A stretch of 20,913 nt of DNA from Bacillota bacterium (GTDB taxonomy: Bacteria > Bacillota > Clostridia > Acetivibrionales > DSM-1351). Below are positions 1 to 7,623 of this stretch, piece by piece. Within the stretch, counting starts at the first letter, position 1; every line of letters begins with the position of its first letter. The notes under the pieces were generated by a model. That model saw only the letters and a program-made list of their open reading frames with translations. It was not told the DNA's origin and searched no databases. The stretch lies in assembly GCA_023436515.1 (NCBI GenBank), contig JAEZIV010000034.1:1-20913 (forward strand), read 5' to 3'. A program made the position numbers and the translations under genes.

Positions 1-913
1 ATCTGTTAACTGGGATATCCCCCAGAGTATAACATCTGCATTCGGTATATATAATGACTGGATGATTGATGACAACGGTAAAGTCTTCTACATGACAGAA
101 CATGAGAATTTCCCAAAACTGATTGAATTCATGCAGAAACTATCTAAAGAGGGACTTATTGATCGCGATTGGGCGGTTAACAACACAACTACCGTAAACG
201 AAAAAATATCCTCCGGTAAGGCAATCATAGCAGCTTCCAACCGTACAGGTGTTGCCGTTACTACTCCAATCATGACAAGTAAAGAGGGTCTTAACCTGAC
301 ATATGATGACCTTGGCTATATCAGTGCACTAGCAGGTTCTGATGGCACCTGCAAGTATATGAAGACTGAAGCAATAAATCAGGTGACTTGTATACTTAAG
401 AGTTCCAAGAATGCTGAGCATGCTATTAACTGGATTAACATCAAGCAGCAAAATCAGCTCTACCTCAATATTGGTGTTGAAGGTACACATTTTACCTATG
501 ATACTGATGGTTCTATTAAACCAATTAATCCTATTTTCTCAGAGGAACGTGGTAACTCCTACTGGTACCTGAATAGTACCGATGAGGCAGCCTTCGCAAA
601 AGAGTGGCCTTCACGTGTAAGAAAGAGCGATGCTATGTGGGCAGCATTTGATGCGGTCACAAATAAAGCAAATAAAGAAACACCAGAGGTTTTTGTAGAT
701 AATACCTTCGGATTCATGCCTTCCTTGGAAAATTACTCCAAGTACAATCAGTCCTTGTTTAAGGCTACTAGCGACTTCATCCTCCAGCTTATTGGCGGTA
801 CTAAGAAAATTGATGACCTCAAAACCTTCCAGTCAGACTGGGCAAATGGTGGCGGTGACAAGATAAGAACAGAGATGCAGAATTGGTATGATGAGTTCTA
901 TGGTAAAAAATAA
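1..913 (+). CDS. ABC transporter extracellular solute-binding lipoprotein, C-terminal part (5' end outside window)
   Basis: The frame is open from base 2 to the TAA at 911-913, so about 303 C-terminal residues are visible; the signal peptide and lipobox lie to the left. Composition and layout match family-1 extracellular solute-binding proteins of the LplA/YtcQ type in Firmicutes: a Trp/Tyr-rich C-lobe, the segment ending in IGGTKKIDD, and a terminal amphipathic stretch ending NWYDEFYGKK. Such proteins are anchored outside the membrane and deliver oligosaccharides or sugar derivatives to two permeases, which would be expected upstream. Position at the head of the visible operon, 78 bases before three flavoenzymes, suggests it captures the substrate of that pathway. 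The ligand cannot be read from this fragment. Confidence 0.85.
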   Translation, partial: SVNWDIPQSITSAFGIYNDWMIDDNGKVFYMTEHENFPKLIEFMQKLSKEGLIDRDWAVNNTTTVNEKISSGKAIIAASNRTGVAVTTPIMTSKEGLNLTYDDLGYISALAGSDGTCKYMKTEAINQVTCILKSSKNAEHAINWINIKQQNQLYLNIGVEGTHFTYDTDGSIKPINPIFSEERGNSYWYLNSTDEAAFAKEWPSRVRKSDAMWAAFDAVTNKANKETPEVFVDNTFGFMPSLENYSKYNQSLFKATSDFILQLIGGTKKIDDLKTFQSDWANGGGDKIRTEMQNWYDEFYGKK

Positions 914-928
914 ACTATAGCAGATTTA

Positions 929-956
929 TTGTAGCAGCTCAGTGGGGCTGCTACAA
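929..956 (+). other. Intercistronic hairpin after the solute-binding protein gene
   Basis: A perfect 10-bp stem (TTGTAGCAGC pairing with GCTGCTACAA) with an 8-base loop lies 15 bases after the stop codon. It has no T-run behind it, so it is not a standard terminator. Hairpins at this place often mark the 3' end of a more abundant solute-binding-protein transcript through RNase protection or partial termination; that role is inferred. Confidence 0.6.
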
Positions 957-991
957 AACTAAATAACGAAATATATGATAAGGAGAAGGAT

Positions 992-2365
992 ATGAGCAAA
1001 ATAAATTATTCAAAAGAACTTCCTGTTTATCGTGATATAGATGTTCTTGTTGTTGGTGCGGGGCCTGCGGGTATAGGTGCAGCCATATGCGCAGCAAGGA
1101 ATGGTGCAAAAACCTTAGTTTTTGATTATGCCGGATGCGTTGGCGGACAAGCTACCAACGGTCTGGTAGGTCCTTTTATGACAGCCTATGATGCAAAGAG
1201 TGAAAAACAGATCATAAAAGGTATCTTCGAAGAGATTGTCGGCCGCCTGATAGAAATAGGCGGAGCTATCCATCCCAGTGAAGTAAGGTCTGAAACCTCC
1301 CGGGCAGGCTTCTATAAGATTGGACATGACCATGTGGGACCCTTTGATCACGAGGCTTTAAAAATGGTAGCTTCAGACATGATTCTTGAAGCCGGTGCCG
1401 AGCTCCTCCTTCACACACAGTTTATTGACGTACTAAAAGAAGAGGATAAAATTGTTGGCGTGGTTATTGCCAACAAGTCAGGAATATCAGTAATACGTGC
1501 AAAGGTCATAATAGACTGCTCGGGTGATGCAGATGTGGCGGCGAGATCGGGAGTCGGTTATGAGCTGGGCAACATTAATGACGGAAATATGCAGCCGGCT
1601 ACAATGTTTTTCCGAGTATGCAATGTCGATTCGGAAAGATTGAAGGCTCATATGAAGGAGCATAGGGATGAAATCCGTCCTTTCTATGGCCCCTTCAGCT
1701 GGTTAATCAGAGAAAAACAGGAGGAATGGGGAGATATACCTCGTGCAGAGATATGTCTGTTTGAAGATACTGAGCCTGGAGAGTATCGCATAAACGTTTC
1801 TCGTATTCTGGACATTGATGGAACCAATGCCGAGGATTTAACCAAGGCTGAACTAATTGGCATGAAGCAAGCTCATAAAATATTTGACTTTTTGAAGAAG
1901 TACGCTGTAGGCTTTGAGAATGCAAAGTTTATGGGTACAGCTGCCAGAGTAGGGATTCGTGAAACCCGACATATTGATGGTCTATACAAGCTGACAGCTG
2001 ATGACGTTATAAATTGCCGTGTACCGGACAACTCTATAGCTGTTCTGGCAACAAATATGGATACTCACAACAAGAGCGACCCGGGTGGAACCTATTATAC
2101 CCTTGAAAAGGGTCCGTACTTTGGTGTTCCATACACCTGTCTGGTACCAAAGAATGTGAGCAATCTGCTTGTAGCAGGACGTTCACTCTCAGCTGATGCC
2201 ATAGCAGGCTCGGCAACTCGTATGATACCTTGCTGTATTATATTCGGTCAGGCAGCTGGTACTGCAGCGGCATTAGCTATTAAGGAAGGTAAGCTCCCCG
2301 CTACTATTGATGTAAAACAGCTTTGTGCAACACTGAAAGAGCAAGGAGCGTTTTTAGGTGACTAA
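992..2365 (+). CDS. FAD-dependent oxidoreductase, paralogue 1 of 3
   Basis: A 457-residue protein, the longest of the trio. The N-terminal Rossmann FAD site is VVGAGPAGIGAA (Gly22, Gly24, Gly27). The residue expected to hold the adenosine ribose is Asp45, whereas the two paralogues have Glu. A GGQATNG stretch follows. Mid-protein IIDCSGDADVAARSG and C-terminal LLVAGRSLSADAIAGSATR ... GQAAGTAAALA are the other FAD-contact blocks typical of the PF12831 (FAD_oxidored) family, as is GIRETRHIDG. No signal peptide or membrane span is visible, so it is probably cytosolic. The ATG has a good ribosome site (AAGGAGAAGG at 980-989). It is the first of three tandem homologues upstream of sugar-type dehydrogenases, so oxidation of a carbohydrate or cyclic polyol is likely, but neither substrate nor electron acceptor is known. 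Confidence 0.85.
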   Translation: MSKINYSKELPVYRDIDVLVVGAGPAGIGAAICAARNGAKTLVFDYAGCVGGQATNGLVGPFMTAYDAKSEKQIIKGIFEEIVGRLIEIGGAIHPSEVRSETSRAGFYKIGHDHVGPFDHEALKMVASDMILEAGAELLLHTQFIDVLKEEDKIVGVVIANKSGISVIRAKVIIDCSGDADVAARSGVGYELGNINDGNMQPATMFFRVCNVDSERLKAHMKEHRDEIRPFYGPFSWLIREKQEEWGDIPRAEICLFEDTEPGEYRINVSRILDIDGTNAEDLTKAELIGMKQAHKIFDFLKKYAVGFENAKFMGTAARVGIRETRHIDGLYKLTADDVINCRVPDNSIAVLATNMDTHNKSDPGGTYYTLEKGPYFGVPYTCLVPKNVSNLLVAGRSLSADAIAGSATRMIPCCIIFGQAAGTAAALAIKEGKLPATIDVKQLCATLKEQGAFLGD

Positions 2366-2367
2366 TT

Positions 2368-2395
2368 AAGATAAGTGTAAATCAAGATAAGTGTA
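2368..2395 (+). repeat. Short tandem direct repeat, AAGATAAGTGTA twice
   Basis: The 12-mer AAGATAAGTGTA occurs at 2368-2379 and again at 2384-2395, four bases apart, directly after the stop codon of the first flavoenzyme gene and before a long hairpin. It may be a local duplication; no function can be assigned. Confidence 0.5.
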
Positions 2396-2398
2396 TAT

Positions 2399-2436
2399 AG
2401 CATTAGTGCAGATTAATAAGGATCTGCACTAATGCT
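2399..2436 (+). other. Long intercistronic hairpin between flavoenzyme genes 1 and 2
   Basis: A perfect 15-bp stem (AGCATTAGTGCAGAT against its complement at 2422-2436) closes an 8-base loop. The bases after it (TATAACGGGG) are not a T-run, so complete intrinsic termination is unlikely. It sits in an unusually long 217-base gap inside an otherwise tight operon. The remainder (2437-2582) shows no open frame or convincing promoter. Likely roles are transcript processing, 3'-end protection or partial polarity; this is inference. Confidence 0.6.
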
Positions 2437-2582
2437 TATAACGGGGAAATGGATGTCTCCAGCTTCTTATAGTATGTGGGGTCCGCTTTGGCCTCGTTGA
2501 AACGCCGCCTAATTATATGAATTTTATCTAAAGCTGAGAAGATTCATTGAATTAGGAGTTATAACCTTAGGAGGATACAGAC

Positions 2583-3890
2583 ATGGATTTTGAAGCAGTA
2601 GCATATCAAAAAACTTTAGAGGTATCAGCACAATTTGATGTTGTTGTCATCGGTTCCGGTCCTGCCGGTATTTGCGCAGCTGTATCGGCGACCAGAATGG
2701 GTGCTAAAACCGCACTAATAGAGCGTTATGGTACTTTGGGAGGCAATTTGACAAACGGTGCGGTTGCGCCAATACTCGGAAGTGTGTCTAAGGGAACCTT
2801 AAGAGACGAGCTTATTGTGCGTCTTGGTGTACCGGACAGTGATGAAACAGGTGTTACACAGCAAACTCACGACTTTGAAAAAGCAAAGCGCGTACTTATA
2901 GATTTTGCACACGAAGCAGGGGTTAAGGTATATTTGCAGACTCCTGTTGTTGATGCAATAACAGATGGAAAAAGAGTTACAGGCATTGTCATTTCCCAAA
3001 AGACAGGCATGCGGGTAGTTCGGGCTAAAACCTTTATCGATGCCTCCGGGGATGGTGATGTTGCATACTTCGCAGGAGCAGAATATGAGATGGGACGTGA
3101 CGGGGATACTCTGGTACAGCCTGTTACCCTCATGTTCCGTTTGCAGGGTGTTGAGGAGGATGCCCTGACCTGTATTGGTGAGCTTGACTATGTTACCTAC
3201 AAGGGTGAGAGATTTCTAGATTATACAACCAGACTTTGCAAGGAAGGGCATTTACCGCCTAATGCGGCATCTGTTCGTTCTTTCCGAACAGCAGTGCCAG
3301 GTGAACGTGTTATTAATACAACACAGACAAATGGCGTTTCTGCACTTATGAGCGAGGATTTGGAAAGAGCAGAAATTGATTTGCGTACTCAAATTGATAT
3401 AGTAACTGATTTCCTTAGAAAGTATGTTGATGGCTATCAGAACTGCATTGTAAAAAGTACTGCAAATACTCTTGGAGTTCGTGAGACCAGACGTTTTATA
3501 GGACAATATATCCTTCATGATGAGGATTTGCGAGCAGGACGCAGATTTGAAGATGCTATCGTACATAAGGCAAGCTTTATTGTGGATATTCATAATCCTT
3601 CAGGCAGTGCACAGGCCGAAGGTATTCCGGAGGAGGTTACTCCCTATGACATTCCTTTGCGCAGTCTGATTCCCAAAAGTCTCGACGGGTTAGTGCTGGC
3701 CGGCAGATGTATTTCCGGAACCCACCGTGCTCATGCGTCCTATAGAGTTATGTCAATCTGTATGGCAATTGGTGAGGCGGCTGGAGTAACTGCCGCACTT
3801 GCAGCCCAGAAGGGAATACTACCACGTGCTGTGGACTTCAGAGAAGTACAGAAGGTTCTGGTTGAACGTGGAGTGGAGCTTTTTGATTAA
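2583..3890 (+). CDS. FAD-dependent oxidoreductase, paralogue 2 of 3
   Basis: A 435-residue protein with the same architecture as its neighbours. The FAD-binding site is VVIGSGPAGICAA (Gly24, Gly26, Gly29), with Glu47 in LIERYG at the end of the second strand, then GGNLTNGAVAP. The block FIDASGDGDVAYFAG, the GVRETRRFIG element and the C-terminal LVLAGRCISG ... RVMSICMAIGEAAG complete the PF12831 pattern. A ribosome site (AGGAGG around 2568-2573) precedes the ATG. Compared with paralogue 1 it lacks part of the middle (cap) region between the GGNLTNG block and the second FAD block. It is clearly homologous to both neighbours but not a recent duplicate, because identity by eye is confined to the cofactor blocks. 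The three enzymes therefore probably differ in substrate or act in sequence. Substrate unknown; presumed cytosolic. Confidence 0.85.
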   Translation: MDFEAVAYQKTLEVSAQFDVVVIGSGPAGICAAVSATRMGAKTALIERYGTLGGNLTNGAVAPILGSVSKGTLRDELIVRLGVPDSDETGVTQQTHDFEKAKRVLIDFAHEAGVKVYLQTPVVDAITDGKRVTGIVISQKTGMRVVRAKTFIDASGDGDVAYFAGAEYEMGRDGDTLVQPVTLMFRLQGVEEDALTCIGELDYVTYKGERFLDYTTRLCKEGHLPPNAASVRSFRTAVPGERVINTTQTNGVSALMSEDLERAEIDLRTQIDIVTDFLRKYVDGYQNCIVKSTANTLGVRETRRFIGQYILHDEDLRAGRRFEDAIVHKASFIVDIHNPSGSAQAEGIPEEVTPYDIPLRSLIPKSLDGLVLAGRCISGTHRAHASYRVMSICMAIGEAAGVTAALAAQKGILPRAVDFREVQKVLVERGVELFD

Positions 3891-3986
3891 CCTGTTAAGT
3901 AAGCTGCGGGAGGAACGGTACCATTACCGAGTGCTTTGAAAAGCTATAAGAGTGTGTAAACAAGTCAGATTTATAGGGAGGAAATC

Positions 3987-5282
3987 ATGTTTATTAGTAA
4001 AAATGACGATAGAATTCCGGTTATAGCCAGCTACGATGTGATTGTTTGCGGAGGCGGACCTTCAGGCATCATTGCAGCCATTGCTGCAGCCAGGAACGGG
4101 GCAAAGACACTTCTGCTTGAGCGCTATGGCTTTGTAGGGGGAATGGCATCTGCCGCTCTGGTAACGCCAATAAGTATTTTTAAGAAAAAGAAAAAACTTA
4201 TTATAGATGGAATTCCCTTTGAGCTTATGAAGCGAATAAGTGAATTGAATGGGGCTGACGTTACACTTGATAGCGGTAATGTTCCGGTTCATGACGAGAT
4301 GTTCAAGCTGGCTGCTCAGCAATTACTTCTTGAGAGCGGTGTTACTCTGCTATATCATACTTACTTTTCAGATTGTGTTATGAGTGATGGTAAGGTCACT
4401 CATGTAATTGTACAGAACAAAGCAGGACGGGTTGCATATGGCTGCAAGGCTGCTATTGATTGTACGGGGGATGCTGATCTGGTTCGGGCGGCAGGGTTTA
4501 AAACCACCAAGGAAACTAAGCTCCAGCCTGCCTCACTATGGTTTCAACTGGGTGGAGTGGATACTGATGCCCTCAAGGACTTATTCGCTGATGCGGTAGA
4601 TGAGAAAATGCCCATTAGTGCAGAAATAAGGGGAAGATTGACTGAACTTAACCAAAAGGGTGAAATGCCGATATTTGGTGGTCCATGGATAAGCAGGCAT
4701 TTTCAAGATGGTATTGTTACTATCAATTTGTTACGTGAAGGTGTCGATGCCAGCTCTCCCGAGGAGTTTACCAGGGCTGAGTGCAATTTGAGGGAGAATC
4801 TGTTCAAGGTGATAAACATTATGCGGGAGAATTTTGCTGCCTTCAAAAATTGCTGGTTGCTAAAATCGGGAACACAGGCCGGAGTTCGTGAAACCTATCG
4901 TATTGTCGGAATGTATGAAATGACTGCCGATGACGTACTAAATCCAAAGTCCTTTAAAGATACTATTGCCAAGGGGACCCATGTAATAGATATTCACAAG
5001 CCCGATAGTATCGAGCAGGATTGTATCTCTTTAAAGCAAGAATACAATATACCCTACGGTATACTTGTTCCCGTTGGCAGTGACAACCTGATTACAGCCG
5101 GCCGCTGTGTATGTGCCGATGTACCTGCCTTCGGTTCAATCAGAGTTATGGCAACCTGTATGGCAATGGGACAGGCGGCAGGTACGGCTGCAGCTATTCA
5201 TTTACATAATAACTGTTCCATGAGCGACATGGACACTGAGCTTTTGGTAAAAAAATTGGCTGAGCAAGGCGCCATCGTATAG
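3987..5282 (+). CDS. FAD-dependent oxidoreductase, paralogue 3 of 3
   Basis: A 431-residue member of the PF12831-type family. It has the dinucleotide site VCGGGPSGIIAA (Gly22, Gly24, Gly27), Glu45 in LLERYGFVGG, the middle block AIDCTGDADLVRAAG, GVRETYRIVGMYEMTADDV, and the C-terminal LITAGRCVCADVPAFG with GQAAGTAAA. The ribosome site GGGAGGAAA lies just before the ATG. A distinctive lysine run (FKKKKKL) replaces the segment after the first FAD block. The ending DDVLNPKSFKDTIAKGTHVIDIHKPD is closer to paralogue 2 than to paralogue 1. The 95-base gap to paralogue 2 holds only a tiny 5-bp hairpin (3916-3929). It is followed after 100 bases by two zinc dehydrogenases, so it belongs to the same catabolic operon. 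Its reaction cannot be named from sequence alone. Confidence 0.85.
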   Translation: MFISKNDDRIPVIASYDVIVCGGGPSGIIAAIAAARNGAKTLLLERYGFVGGMASAALVTPISIFKKKKKLIIDGIPFELMKRISELNGADVTLDSGNVPVHDEMFKLAAQQLLLESGVTLLYHTYFSDCVMSDGKVTHVIVQNKAGRVAYGCKAAIDCTGDADLVRAAGFKTTKETKLQPASLWFQLGGVDTDALKDLFADAVDEKMPISAEIRGRLTELNQKGEMPIFGGPWISRHFQDGIVTINLLREGVDASSPEEFTRAECNLRENLFKVINIMRENFAAFKNCWLLKSGTQAGVRETYRIVGMYEMTADDVLNPKSFKDTIAKGTHVIDIHKPDSIEQDCISLKQEYNIPYGILVPVGSDNLITAGRCVCADVPAFGSIRVMATCMAMGQAAGTAAAIHLHNNCSMSDMDTELLVKKLAEQGAIV

Positions 5283-5382
5283 TAAAAAGCATTACCTTGG
5301 CCACAAGATTGTATTTTCCGCGTCAAAAATATATTAACATAAAATAATTTACCAAAATCGTTAAATTGAAAGGAGATCTACT

Positions 5383-6462
5383 ATGGGAAATGTACCGGCA
5401 ACAATGAAAGCTTTAGTAGCATATGGAAAAGGGGATTATAGGTTTGAGGCCAACTATCCCTCACCCGAGTGCGGACCGGATGATATTATCATTAAAACAG
5501 AAGGGTGTGGCGTCTGCGCAGGAGACTTGAAGTGTCAGCATGGGGCAGCTATGTATTGGGGTGATGAAAACCAATCGGCATGGGTGGAACCACCCTTTAT
5601 TCCAGGACATGAGTTTTTAGGCCGCATAGTTGAAGTGGGTGAAAATGTAAAGGACTTTCATATTGGTGAAAGAGTTATAGCAGATCAGATTGTCCCATGT
5701 GGTGAGTGTAAATTCTGTAAGAGCGGTAGATACTGGATGTGCCAACCCCATGCTATTTTTGGTTTTCAGAAGGACAACAACGGCGGAATGGCTGAATATG
5801 TGAGATTTCCTAAAACCGCTGTTATCTCAAGAGTTCCGGATGAAATGCCTCTGTCAGACGCCCTGTTAATTGAGCCCTATGGCTGCTCAAAGCATGCAGT
5901 AGACAGAGCTCAGATTCGCAATGATGATGTGGTGGTTATATCCGGAGCTGGAACTCTTGGCCTTGGCATGATTACATATGCAAGAATGCAAAATCCTAAG
6001 ATATTAATAGTCCTTGATATGGTTGATGTTAGATTGGAGAAAGCAAAAGAGTTCGGCGCTGATATAGTTATGAATCCCGGTAAAGAGGATGTTGTAGCTA
6101 AAGTACTTGAATTAACCGAGGGCTATGGCTGTGATATATACATCGAAGCCACAGGTCATCCCTCCAGTGTTGTTCAGGGGCTAAATATGATAAGAAAATT
6201 AGGCCGCTTTGTGGAATTCAGCGTATTTGCAGAGCCTGTTACAGTGGACTGGTCTATTATTGGCGACAGAAAGGAACTGGATGTTCTTGGTTCTCACTTA
6301 AGCCCATATTGCTATCCCTTCGTGATTGAAAACATATCAAATGGCAAATTGAAAACAAATGGGCTTGTTTCAAAAACCTTTAGGATTGAAGAATGGGAGA
6401 CGGCTTTCGACTACGCATCAGGGAAATATGGTGATTTTAAGGTTGCTATTATATTTGAGTAA
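5383..6462 (+). CDS. Zinc-dependent medium-chain polyol dehydrogenase, erythritol/L-threitol dehydrogenase-like
   Basis: A 359-residue NAD(P)-dependent dehydrogenase oxidising a secondary alcohol of a polyol to a ketose. Catalytic zinc ligands are Cys45 (GVCAGD) and the His76-Glu77 pair (PGHEF). The structural zinc cysteines are 106, 109, 112 and 120 (CGECKFC ... C). The Rossmann loop is VVISGAGTLGLG. Segments such as HGAAMYWGDENQSAW, QIVPCGECKFC, MCQPHAIFGF and TVDWSIIGDRKELDVLGSHL closely recall the erythritol/L-threitol dehydrogenases (EltD type) of actinobacteria, from memory of the family. The start is supported by AAAGGAGAT eight bases upstream. It is followed after 16 bases by a second, distinct dehydrogenase, so the two are translationally close. 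The assignment to polyols is firm; the exact C4 substrate is a guess. Confidence 0.75.
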   Translation: MGNVPATMKALVAYGKGDYRFEANYPSPECGPDDIIIKTEGCGVCAGDLKCQHGAAMYWGDENQSAWVEPPFIPGHEFLGRIVEVGENVKDFHIGERVIADQIVPCGECKFCKSGRYWMCQPHAIFGFQKDNNGGMAEYVRFPKTAVISRVPDEMPLSDALLIEPYGCSKHAVDRAQIRNDDVVVISGAGTLGLGMITYARMQNPKILIVLDMVDVRLEKAKEFGADIVMNPGKEDVVAKVLELTEGYGCDIYIEATGHPSSVVQGLNMIRKLGRFVEFSVFAEPVTVDWSIIGDRKELDVLGSHLSPYCYPFVIENISNGKLKTNGLVSKTFRIEEWETAFDYASGKYGDFKVAIIFE

Positions 6463-6478
6463 AAAAGGAGAGCTAACA

Positions 6479-7489
6479 ATGAAAGCTTTTTTTATAGAAA
6501 AACCTTACGTGGGAATAACTCGTGATGCAGAAATACCTGTTCCCGCTGATGATGAAATACTTCTTGAGGTCAAGGCAGCAGGTGTTTGCGGTACTGACGT
6601 CCACATATATAAAGGTGAGTATTTTGGGAGCTATCCAAGAATTCCGGGGCATGAATTTTCCGGAGTAGTAGCAGGTATTGGAAAGAACGTTACTGGGTTC
6701 AAGGTTGGGCAGCATGTTGCAGCAGACCCAAACATTTTTTGTGAGTCCTGTGAAGCCTGTAAGGAAAACCGTCAGAACTTTTGTCTGGATATGGATGTTG
6801 TGGGAGTTACAAGGCATGGCGCCTTTGCCCAGTATTTAACTGTACCTGAGCGTTGCGTATTTGATGTTTCGGGGTTAACCTTCACTGAGGGCTCCATGGT
6901 AGAACCTTTGGCATGTGTGGTATATGGGCAGGAAAGGGCAGGTATACCCTTAGGCGCTTCTGTGCTTATATTCGGTGCAGGGCCAATAGGGCTCATGCAT
7001 GCTCAACTGGCGTCAATAAATGGGGCGGCAAGCGTTACTGTAGTTGATCTATTTGAAAGTAAGCTTGCATTAGCTAAAAAACTGGGAGCAGACCACACTT
7101 ATACATCGGCAGAATTTGAAAAGCTGGGATTGGTTAACTCCTATGAGGTTGTTATTGATTGTACAGGTGTTCCGAAGGTTATTGAGGGGGAAGTGAAATA
7201 TGTAAAGGACGCTGGTACCTTACTCTTCTTTGGTGTTTGTCCCGATAATAGCGCCATAACAATAAACCCCTATGAAGTGTTCAGACGAGAGCTGAAGCTT
7301 TGCGGAAGCTTCGCACTTAAAAAAACCTTTGGTAAGGCGGTTGCTCTTGCTAGAAGCGGAAGAATCAATTTGACAGACCTTGTAGATAAGAGGCTATCCT
7401 TGGAGGACGCACCGAAGGTGTTTGAGGGCATAGTATCAGGCAACTCAGGCCTCAAAACTATTTTTTACCCCAATGGAATCGAAATTTGA
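6479..7489 (+). CDS. Zinc-dependent medium-chain alcohol/polyol dehydrogenase (sorbitol/threonine dehydrogenase-like)
   Basis: A 336-residue cytosolic dehydrogenase. Catalytic zinc residues are Cys37 (GVCGTDVHIY) and His58-Glu59 (PGHEFSG). Structural zinc cysteines are 88, 91, 94 and 102. The nucleotide loop GAGPIG (166-171) is followed by a strand ending in VVDL, an Asp that favours NAD over NADP. The ATG at 6479 is chosen because AAGGAG lies eight bases before it and the family's usual N-terminus (MKAFFIEKP) begins there. A longer frame opens at 6359 but would run 40 residues into the preceding gene and has no ribosome site. It belongs to the broad group of sorbitol, butanediol and threonine dehydrogenases; substrate not assignable. 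With the preceding dehydrogenase it could interconvert two hydroxyl positions of one polyol through a ketose. Confidence 0.8.
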   Translation: MKAFFIEKPYVGITRDAEIPVPADDEILLEVKAAGVCGTDVHIYKGEYFGSYPRIPGHEFSGVVAGIGKNVTGFKVGQHVAADPNIFCESCEACKENRQNFCLDMDVVGVTRHGAFAQYLTVPERCVFDVSGLTFTEGSMVEPLACVVYGQERAGIPLGASVLIFGAGPIGLMHAQLASINGAASVTVVDLFESKLALAKKLGADHTYTSAEFEKLGLVNSYEVVIDCTGVPKVIEGEVKYVKDAGTLLFFGVCPDNSAITINPYEVFRRELKLCGSFALKKTFGKAVALARSGRINLTDLVDKRLSLEDAPKVFEGIVSGNSGLKTIFYPNGIEI

Positions 7490-7578
7490 TGATTTTTTGG
7501 AGTAAATACTTTTCCGAATATTATTGTCCGGTGAAGGTTGAAAGGTATATAAATTAATGAGTTAAGGAGGTACCGAGC

Positions 7579-7623
7579 CCATGCCATTTCAGCCAATTAT
7601 CTAGTGTGAAATGCTGGGCATGG
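7579..7623 (+). promoter_or_regulatory. Start-codon-covering hairpin with in-frame leader mini-ORF before the PfkB kinase
   Basis: A strong ribosome site (AAGGAGG, 7564-7570) is ten bases before an ATG at 7581 that encodes only MPFQPII before a TAG at 7602-7604. The TAG is in the same frame as the kinase. The arms CCATGCC + ATTTCA (7579-7591) pair perfectly with TGAAAT (7607-7612) and GGCATGG (7617-7623), leaving a 15-base loop and a 4-base bulge. The right arm contains the first two candidate kinase starts (7611, 7620). This arrangement would allow translation coupling or attenuation; that role is inferred. Confidence 0.5.

Noticed and set aside
2495..2512. Possible catabolite-repression (cre) site around TTGAAACGCC
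   Set aside because: The spacing is one base short of the cre pattern and the right half does not match.
5309..5337. TTGTAT and TATTAA spaced 17 bases, a possible promoter before the first zinc dehydrogenase
   Set aside because: Both boxes are weak and the region is AT-rich; there is no terminator before it to require a new start.
6359..6478. 40-codon N-terminal extension of the second dehydrogenase
   Set aside because: It would overlap the preceding gene by over 100 bases, has no ribosome site, and the normal family N-terminus and AAGGAG sit at 6479.
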